A stretch of 11,278 nucleotides of DNA, from contig JABFWJ010000144.1 of the NCBI GenBank assembly GCA_013362295.1, forward strand, positions 1-11,278, given 5' to 3'. The translations under genes and the position numbers were made by a program. The notes under the pieces are model-generated. The model was not told where the DNA came from and did no database searches. It saw only the letters and a program-made list of their open reading frames with translations. The stretch is from Thermoleophilia bacterium (GTDB taxonomy: Bacteria; Actinomycetota; Thermoleophilia; Gaiellales; Gaiellaceae). Each line of letters opens with the position of its first letter. Within the stretch, counting starts at the first letter, position 1. Positions 6,034 through 11,278 of this stretch are shown one piece after another.

Positions 6034-7017
6034 GTGCTGCCGGACCCCGAGCGTCGGCTCGACGACGTGGTGCTCTACCAGGAGGTCCGGCGGCCGCGGC
6101 CCGGACCGGCCCTCGAGTGGCGGGCCGGCGCGTGGCGGCTGGCGTTCGATCGGCCCGAGGTCGACCGGCTCGAGTATCTCCTCGGCGTCGACGGCGCCTT
6201 CGTCCCGGATCCGGGGAATCCGCTGCGTGCGCCCGGGCCCTTCGGCGACAAGTCCGTGATCGAATGGCCCGAGTACGAGCCGCCTGCGTGGCTGGACTCG
6301 ATCGCCGACGCCGGCCCCGTCGAGGAGATCGAGCTCCGCTGCCGCCGGCTCGTTGCGCGCGTCCGTGTCCTCGTCTACTCGACACCAGAGCCGCCGAACG
6401 CCGACGCACCGCTGATCGTCGTGCACGACGGCCCCGAGTACGCGGAGTACTCGGGCCTGACACGCTTCCTCGACGCGATGAGCTGGGAAGAGCGCATCCC
6501 GCCCCTGCGCGCCGCGCTGATCCAGCCGGTCGACCGGAACGAGACGTACTCGGCGTCGGCGCTCTACGCCGGCGCGCTCGTGCGCGAGCTGCTGCCGCAG
6601 ATCACGAAGCGGGCGCCGCACGGCAAGCGGTTCGGGATGGGTGCGAGCCTCGGGGCGCTCGCGATGTTGCACGCGCACATCCGTCACCCGAAGGCGTTCG
6701 ACGGGCTCCTGCTGCAGTCAGGCAGCTTCTTCCGCCAGCGCTACGACAAGTACGAAGCCGACTTCCCGCGCTACCGGAGAATCACGCGCTTCGTCGGGAC
6801 CGTCTTGCGCGGTGTCGAAGTCGCGCACCCGATCCCGATCGCGATCACGTGCGGGACCGGCGAGGAGAACCGCACGAACAACGAGAGCGTCGTCGCGGCG
6901 CTGACCGAGCAGGGATACACGACCTGGCTCGGATACGTGCGCGACGGACACACCTGGACGTGCTGGCGCGACGGGTTCGACCCGCATCTGCCCGCGTTGA
7001 TCGAGGCGGCGTCGTGA
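6034..7017 (+). CDS. Fes/esterase-D-like alpha/beta hydrolase with N-terminal Ig-like domain
   Basis: Counting from GTG 6034 the protein has 327 residues. Residues 1-90 look like the beta-sandwich N-terminal domain of enterochelin-esterase-type proteins (EYLLGVDGAFVPDPGNPLRA, then FGDKSVIEWP). The rest is an alpha/beta hydrolase of the putative esterase group (PF00756-like): IVVHDGPEY near 128-136, the nucleophile elbow GASLG (203-207, Ser205), and a C-terminal His in DGHTWTCWRD (His306); Glu277/Glu278 in CGTGEE are candidate acids. It lacks a signal peptide, so it acts in the cytoplasm. The start is uncertain: GTG 6034 has AGAGGA 13 nt upstream, while homologous N-terminal sequence seems to begin earlier, and the only earlier codon is a CTG at 5995 overlapping the rsgA stop. 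The next gene overlaps its stop by GTGA. Substrate unknown; a siderophore, glycosyl or peptide ester are all possible. Confidence 0.85.
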   Translation: MLPDPERRLDDVVLYQEVRRPRPGPALEWRAGAWRLAFDRPEVDRLEYLLGVDGAFVPDPGNPLRAPGPFGDKSVIEWPEYEPPAWLDSIADAGPVEEIELRCRRLVARVRVLVYSTPEPPNADAPLIVVHDGPEYAEYSGLTRFLDAMSWEERIPPLRAALIQPVDRNETYSASALYAGALVRELLPQITKRAPHGKRFGMGASLGALAMLHAHIRHPKAFDGLLLQSGSFFRQRYDKYEADFPRYRRITRFVGTVLRGVEVAHPIPIAITCGTGEENRTNNESVVAALTEQGYTTWLGYVRDGHTWTCWRDGFDPHLPALIEAAS

Positions 7018-7733
7018 ACCGGCGTGCGATCGAGCTGGACGGAGGCACGGTGCTCGCGTACGGCCACTACGGGCGACCGGTCGTCGCCTTCCCGTCGGAG
7101 AACGGAGCGGTCTACGACTGGGAGTCGCGCGGCATGGTCGAGGCGCTCGGCGACGTGCTCGACGGCGGGCGGGCCAAGCTCTACTGCATCCCGTCGTTCG
7201 ACCGCGAGAGCTGGACGCGGGGCGACCTCCCGCTCGAGGAGCGCGCGCGCCGGCACGGCCACTACGAGTGGTGGGTGCTGGCGCGGCTCGTGCCCTTCGT
7301 GCAGGCCGACTCGCACACCGGCGAGCTGATCGCGACCGGTGCGTCCTTCGGCGCGTATCACGCAGCGAACTTCTGCCTCAAGCGCGCCGACCTCTTCCCG
7401 GTCGCGATCGGGCTGAGCGGCGTCTACGACGTCAGCGTGCAGGGCGCCGGCGAACGCGGCGACGCGGTGTACTTCAACAACCCGATGGACTACGTCGCGA
7501 ACCTCGACGGCGACCACCTCGACTGGCTGCGCGCCCAGGCAAACCTGCTCCTCGTCTGCGGTCAGGGGCAGTGGGAGGACACCACCGGGGCGCTCGAGTC
7601 GACCAAGAGGTTCGGTTCGCTCCTGGCCGAGAAGGGCATCCGGCACGAGGTGGATCTCTGGGGACACGACGTGCCGCACGACTGGCCCTCCTGGCGCCGG
7701 CAAATCGCTCATCATCTCCCCCGATTTTTGTAA
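7014..7733 (+). CDS. short alpha/beta-hydrolase-fold esterase-family protein
   Basis: The 239-residue protein starts at a GTG overlapping the TGA of the previous hydrolase (GTGA), so translation is coupled. It has the nucleophile elbow GASFG (109-113, Ser111), a candidate acid at Glu188/Asp189 in CGQGQWEDT, and a His-rich end GHDVPHDWPSW (His218 or His222 as the catalytic base), the pattern of a group of uncharacterised bacterial esterase-like proteins (COG4947-like by memory of the motif, not by search). It lacks the N-terminal Ig-like domain of its neighbour and has no signal peptide, so it is cytoplasmic. Sequence outside the catalytic motifs is unlike the upstream hydrolase, so this is not a recent tandem duplicate. 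It may work with, or on the product of, the ATP-grasp enzyme encoded 66 nt downstream. Substrate unknown. Confidence 0.87.
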   Translation: MNRRAIELDGGTVLAYGHYGRPVVAFPSENGAVYDWESRGMVEALGDVLDGGRAKLYCIPSFDRESWTRGDLPLEERARRHGHYEWWVLARLVPFVQADSHTGELIATGASFGAYHAANFCLKRADLFPVAIGLSGVYDVSVQGAGERGDAVYFNNPMDYVANLDGDHLDWLRAQANLLLVCGQGQWEDTTGALESTKRFGSLLAEKGIRHEVDLWGHDVPHDWPSWRRQIAHHLPRFL

Positions 7734-7799
7734 TGCGACCCACGGCACCGACATCCGCATCTCGTCCGGCTGAGGCACGGCGGCGGCGCCGCGGGCCGC

Positions 7800-9017
7800 A
7801 TGTCTGAGCACGTCATCGGCTTGCTCCTCGGCACCGAGGAGGACTGGCCCGCCGCGTTCGAGGCGCTCGTCTCGCGCGTTGGCGCCGTCGACGGACACAC
7901 TCTGCGGACGGAGCGCATCCTCAACGAGCCGTTCGACCTCCGCTACGCGCCGCGCTACTCGCTCGTCATCGACCGGCTCGCGTGGTGGTACGACCTCCCG
8001 CGCGCGTGGCTGAAGAAGATCTCGCTGATGGACGACGTCTACCTGCTGAACAACCCGTTCACGTTCCAGGCGATGGAGAAGCACTCCGCCTACTGTGCGC
8101 TGATGCGGCTGGGCATTCGCGTGCCCGACACGTGGCTGATCCCGCACAAGGTGCCGCCCACGAACGAGCGCTTCGAGCCGACGGCCGAGCGCTACAACGC
8201 GCCCTTCGACCTCGAGGCGATCGCCGAGCACGTCGGCTACCCGCTCTTCATGAAGCCGTTCGACGGCGGCCAGTGGATCGGCGTGTCGCGCGTGGGCTCG
8301 CCGGAGGAACTGCGCGCGCGCTACGACGAGTCGGGCGAGCGGATGATGCACCTGCAGACTGCGCTCGAAGGCTTCGATGTCTTCGTGCGCTCGCTCTCGA
8401 TCGGCGCGGAGACGATGGCGATGTGGTTCGACCCCTCGAAGCCGATGCACGACCGTTACCAGGTGAAGCACGACTTCCTCTCGCCCGAGCTCGGAGACGA
8501 AATCGTTTCCATCAGCCGTCTCGTCAACGCGTTCTTCCGCTGGGAGTTCAACTCGTGCGAGACGATCGTGAAGGACGGGGTCGCCTACCCGATCGATTAT
8601 GCGAACGCGTCGCCCGACGTCGCGCTCACGTCGCTGCACTACTACTTCCCGTGGGCGATCACCGCACTCGTGCGGTGGAGCGTGTTCTGCGCCGTCACGC
8701 GGCGCGAGATGCACATCAACCAGAACTCGCGCGCGTACTTCGACTGGGGCGACCGCGACGACCTCTCATACGAGGAGAAGCTCGCGAAGTACCGCGAGCT
8801 CGCCGACATGTACTTCCAGGTCGACGCCTACCGGGAGTTCTGCGACCGGCACCTGGCGCACCTCGACGAGGTCGCGCACGACTGGTTCACGTCCTCGGAG
8901 TTCGACGGTGTCCTCGTGCACACCGTCCGCTCGACCTTCCCCGCGCACGAGCAGGAGCACTTCGTCGAGCACTACCGCGGCCTGCTCGGCGCCTGGGCGC
9001 GCGACAACGCCCCCTGA
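7800..9017 (+). CDS. ATP-grasp ligase-type protein of unknown substrate
   Basis: The 405-residue protein has an N-terminal Rossmann-like region (1-95), then the ATP-grasp fold: PLFMKPFDGG (148-157, ATP-binding Lys152 and the Gly loop), a strand and linker to VFVRSLSIG (194-202), and metal-binding acids in WEFNSCE (Glu249, Glu254) and in YPIDYANASPD (Asp266, Asn269). ATP-grasp enzymes activate a carboxylate as acyl-phosphate and join it to an amine, thiol or other nucleophile. The 130 residues after the fold (about 275-405) are helical and aromatic-rich, an extension not seen in RimK, D-Ala-D-Ala ligase or biotin carboxylase, so I cannot name a substrate. ATG 7800 is the only ATG/GTG/TTG available after the in-frame stop of the preceding gene; it has no clear Shine-Dalgarno and a GC-rich inverted repeat just before it. 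It converges with the kinase gene. Confidence 0.85.
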   Translation: MSEHVIGLLLGTEEDWPAAFEALVSRVGAVDGHTLRTERILNEPFDLRYAPRYSLVIDRLAWWYDLPRAWLKKISLMDDVYLLNNPFTFQAMEKHSAYCALMRLGIRVPDTWLIPHKVPPTNERFEPTAERYNAPFDLEAIAEHVGYPLFMKPFDGGQWIGVSRVGSPEELRARYDESGERMMHLQTALEGFDVFVRSLSIGAETMAMWFDPSKPMHDRYQVKHDFLSPELGDEIVSISRLVNAFFRWEFNSCETIVKDGVAYPIDYANASPDVALTSLHYYFPWAITALVRWSVFCAVTRREMHINQNSRAYFDWGDRDDLSYEEKLAKYRELADMYFQVDAYREFCDRHLAHLDEVAHDWFTSSEFDGVLVHTVRSTFPAHEQEHFVEHYRGLLGAWARDNAP

Positions 9018-9049
9018 TCCGCACGGTTCGAAATCAGCACGGCTTAAAG

Positions 9050-10891
9050 TCAGCGCAGGTTCTCGAGCGCCGAGATCGCGGCGTCGACCCGTCGCTCTGC
9101 GGCGTCCACGCGTCTCGCAGCGGCCGCGTATGCAGCCTGGTCCTGTGCGCCGGCTGCGGCGGCGAGCTCGCCGTAGGCCGCAGCGGCGCGACGCAGGGCG
9201 GCGACGAGCGATGCGTGCGCCGGACGCACGACGGGGGACGGCGTGACGTGCGCGATCCGCACCGCCGTCGAGGCGAAGGCGGTTTTCAGGCCGTGCGCCG
9301 CCCGCGCTTGTTCGGCGGGTTGCGTGGCGCCGGCGAGCTGCCTGCGCCCGGCGAGCCGCTCCCCGTCGAGCAACGTCAGCGCAGCGGTCACCGCGTCGGC
9401 ATAGGGACCTGTCTGGTCGAGCGGCAGCGCCCGCAGTCCGTGGAGGCGCAGGGTCGCGGCGACCGCGGGACAGTCGGCCGGCGTCGTGCCCTCGTCCAGG
9501 ATGCGCGGCGCCAGGCATGCGACCGCCGCCGCGCCGCGCGGCGTCGGGACAAGGATGAGTGATGCGCGCTTTGCGATGTGCGCGGCGGGCAGGCTCGGGT
9601 ACTCGAGCGCCTGCATCGGCCCGAGGGAGACGCCGCGCGCCGGGGCGCTCCCGGTCAGCTCGGCGCGCAGCGGCGGCGGCAGCAGCCCAGGCCCCTGGGC
9701 GTCGGCGGCGATGCCGGCGAGCAGCGTTCCCGGATGAGCGGGGTCGGTCGAGGTGAGCGCGATCGCCCCTTGCAGCGTGAGGCCGGGAATCCGAGGCGGT
9801 GCGACGGGCTTCCAGGCCCCGCTCGGGAACGTCAGCGTCAGCGGCCCCGCCTGAGCGACGGCGAGGTGGGGTCTCGCAGAACGATGCGTCGCCCGTCCGA
9901 GCACGAAGCCGGCGACGACCAGCACGAGGAGCATCAACACGGCAAGCGCGACGAGCTGCCATTGGATCCGCCGCTCGTCGTCGACGGCGATCTGCGGCGG
10001 CGGCCGGTGCATGGTGCCTTCGACGATCGTCTCGCCGAAGCGGCGGCGGCCGTTCGTCGCGGCAGGTGCCGGCTGGGAGGCGAGTGCTGCGCGCGCCGCG
10101 TCGACGAGCTCCGTTGCGGTGCGGTACCGGTCCTCCGGGCGCTTGGCGAGCCCGCGTGCGATCACGTCGTCGAGCCCGACCGGGAGATCGGGGCGCCGTT
10201 CGCTCGCGTGCGGAGGAGCCTCCGACAGATGTGCGTGGAGCAACGCGGCCTGCGTGTCATACGGGAACACGACGTCGCCGGTCAACGCCTCGTAGAGCAC
10301 CGCTGCGAAGGCATAGAGATCGGCGCCGGGGCCGTACGGCTTGCCGTTGACCGTCTCCGGCGCGGCGTAGTCGAGCGAGCCGGTGTACTGGCCGGTCAGC
10401 GTGACGCCGCGATCGCCGGCGCTCTTCGTCAGGCCGAAGTCGGCCAGAAACGCATGGTCGTCCTCGTCGACGAGGATGTTCTGAGGCTTCACGTCGCGGT
10501 GCACGAGCCCGGCGGCATGCGCCGCGTCGAGCGCGGCCGCCGCCTGGGCGGCGACCGCCAACACACGTGTCGGCGGCAGCGTGCCGTCCTCGGAGAGCCG
10601 CTTGAGATCCTGCCCGCGCACCAGCCGCATTGCGATGAAGAGCCCTTCGTCGCTCTCGCCTGCCTCGTAGACCGGGACGATGTGCGGATGCTCGAGCGCC
10701 GCCTGGAGCATCGCCTCGCGCCGAAAGCGGATGCGGAACTCGTCGCTGCCGTGCCCGGCTGTCAGGACCTTCAGCGCGACGGGACGCCCGAGCGCGAGCT
10801 GCGTCGCTTCGTATACGACGCCCATGCCCCCTGATCCGAGCACGCCGTCGATGCGGTAGCCGGCGATCTCCGTTCCGGTGCGCAGCGTCAT
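9050..10891 (-). CDS. transmembrane serine/threonine protein kinase (Hanks type)
   Basis: The 613-residue protein begins with a complete kinase domain (about 11-270): Gly loop GSGGMG (19-24), ATP Lys41, Glu59, HRDVKPQN (131-138, catalytic Asp133), DFG (151-153), an activation loop with several Thr (T164, T166, T170) and APE (177-179). A juxtamembrane segment with Thr288 and Thr293 follows, then one membrane helix at 313-332. The outside part (333-613) is not PASTA: a beta-rich stretch with two cysteines (C459, C474), then an Ala/Arg-rich helical end (about 555-613) that may form a coiled coil. It should sense something outside the cell and phosphorylate cytoplasmic proteins; ligand and targets are unknown. 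Start ATG 10891 overlaps the TGA of the upstream gene (ATGA). The open frame upstream of this ATG is low-quality antisense of that gene and was discarded. Confidence 0.93.
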   Translation of the reverse strand: MTLRTGTEIAGYRIDGVLGSGGMGVVYEATQLALGRPVALKVLTAGHGSDEFRIRFRREAMLQAALEHPHIVPVYEAGESDEGLFIAMRLVRGQDLKRLSEDGTLPPTRVLAVAAQAAAALDAAHAAGLVHRDVKPQNILVDEDDHAFLADFGLTKSAGDRGVTLTGQYTGSLDYAAPETVNGKPYGPGADLYAFAAVLYEALTGDVVFPYDTQAALLHAHLSEAPPHASERRPDLPVGLDDVIARGLAKRPEDRYRTATELVDAARAALASQPAPAATNGRRRFGETIVEGTMHRPPPQIAVDDERRIQWQLVALAVLMLLVLVVAGFVLGRATHRSARPHLAVAQAGPLTLTFPSGAWKPVAPPRIPGLTLQGAIALTSTDPAHPGTLLAGIAADAQGPGLLPPPLRAELTGSAPARGVSLGPMQALEYPSLPAAHIAKRASLILVPTPRGAAAVACLAPRILDEGTTPADCPAVAATLRLHGLRALPLDQTGPYADAVTAALTLLDGERLAGRRQLAGATQPAEQARAAHGLKTAFASTAVRIAHVTPSPVVRPAHASLVAALRRAAAAYGELAAAAGAQDQAAYAAAARRVDAAERRVDAAISALENLR

Positions 10892-11278
10892 GCGAACGCT
10901 CTGCAGGAGACCGGCGACGAGCGGCCGGGGGCGAGACAGGCGTGCGCGACTGCGACGCCGTTCGGCAACCCGGTGATGGAGATGCGTGCCCATGCGCCGG
11001 CGCGGCCCGCCGCCGTCGCCCGGATGTCGAGGGCGGCGCCTACCGGCAGCCAGCGGCCGTCGAGCGCCGGCAGCCGCAGCGTGGAGCCACCGGCGCGCGC
11101 GTGCCAGCGCGCCGAGCATCCGCGGACGCACCGCGCGGAGACGCGCGCACCCGGAGTGAGGCCGGCGAGTGACAGGCTGACGATCTGCACGCGGCGCCGC
11201 AGTGCGCGCACGTGGAAGAAGACGCGGAACGCCGGCAGCGCCTGGAAGCGCGCGCCGACGAGGCGCGGGCGCTTCGGA
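10888..11278 (-). CDS. C-terminal part of an extracellular repeat-type protein (5' end outside window)
   Basis: The frame is open through the window edge, so the gene starts beyond 11278; an internal GTG at 11211 is not needed. The 129 visible residues include PKRPRLVGARFQALPAF, VQIVSLSLAGLTPGARVSAR, a Cys pair C-V-R-G-C, LDGRWLPVGAALDIRATA, ISITGLPNGVAVAHACLAPG and the terminal FA. This beta-strand pattern with GARVSARC-x3-C, a LPVGA turn and a late Cys resembles a small all-beta domain repeated in secreted proteins of Thermoleophilia, function unknown. Its TGA overlaps the kinase ATG by ATGA, so the two are translationally coupled, and it may be an envelope partner or signal for the kinase. 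Confidence 0.7.
   Translation of the reverse strand, partial: PKRPRLVGARFQALPAFRVFFHVRALRRRVQIVSLSLAGLTPGARVSARCVRGCSARWHARAGGSTLRLPALDGRWLPVGAALDIRATAAGRAGAWARISITGLPNGVAVAHACLAPGRSSPVSCRAFA

Noticed and set aside
6034..7733. Tandem duplication of the two hydrolases
   Set aside because: They share only the nucleophile-elbow and His patterns; lengths, N-terminal domain and surrounding sequence differ, so they are at most distant relatives.
6771..8714. Minus-strand open frame of 647 codons opposite the hydrolase and ATP-grasp genes
   Set aside because: It is the antisense shadow of three genes with clear motifs. Its composition (Arg/Val/Glu/His rich, no recognisable domain) is typical of long antisense frames in GC-rich DNA.
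9578..10834. Plus-strand open frame of 418 codons opposite the kinase
   Set aside because: Antisense to a complete kinase domain; Arg/Gly-rich, no motif, no ribosome site.

Overview
The window is very GC-rich, with strong third-position GC bias, GTG and TTG starts and tightly packed genes. It looks chromosomal. Protein families and sequence style (short Gly-rich lipoprotein, secreted beta-rich orphan protein, membrane HD-GYP protein, one-TM Ser/Thr kinase, Cys-containing extracellular repeat-type domain) resemble high-GC Actinomycetota, most like Thermoleophilia (Solirubrobacterales/Gaiellales). That placement is inferred from sequence style, not from a marker gene. I see no mobile element, CRISPR array or phage gene.

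Left part (1-1493, + strand): the 3' end of a VOC/glyoxalase-fold gene, then a compact (alpha/alpha)6 glycosidase of the glycogen-debranching type. Centre-left (1596-3762, - strand): a secreted protein of unknown function with a structured leader, followed by a membrane HD-GYP c-di-GMP phosphodiesterase gene whose reading frame is broken between its membrane half and its catalytic half.

Centre (4091-4698, - strand): a small lipoprotein gene, then a bacterial small SRP RNA that had no annotation as an ORF, then tRNA-Val(CAC) about 12 nt downstream of the SRP core. Divergently, from 4943 on the + strand, runs a compact series: rsgA (TTG start with a good Shine-Dalgarno), a Fes/esterase-D-like alpha/beta hydrolase, a second shorter alpha/beta hydrolase coupled by GTGA, and 66 nt later an unusual ATP-grasp enzyme. 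The two hydrolases and the ATP-grasp protein look like a small metabolic or modification cassette and are the best candidate for an uncharacterised system here. The ATP-grasp would form an amide, peptide or other acyl bond and the hydrolases would cleave or transfer acyl groups; the substrate is unknown.

Right part (9050-11278, - strand): a transmembrane Ser/Thr kinase with a non-PASTA extracellular sensor region, coupled by ATGA to the end of an extracellular protein gene that enters from outside the window. It converges on the ATP-grasp gene with only 32 nt between them.
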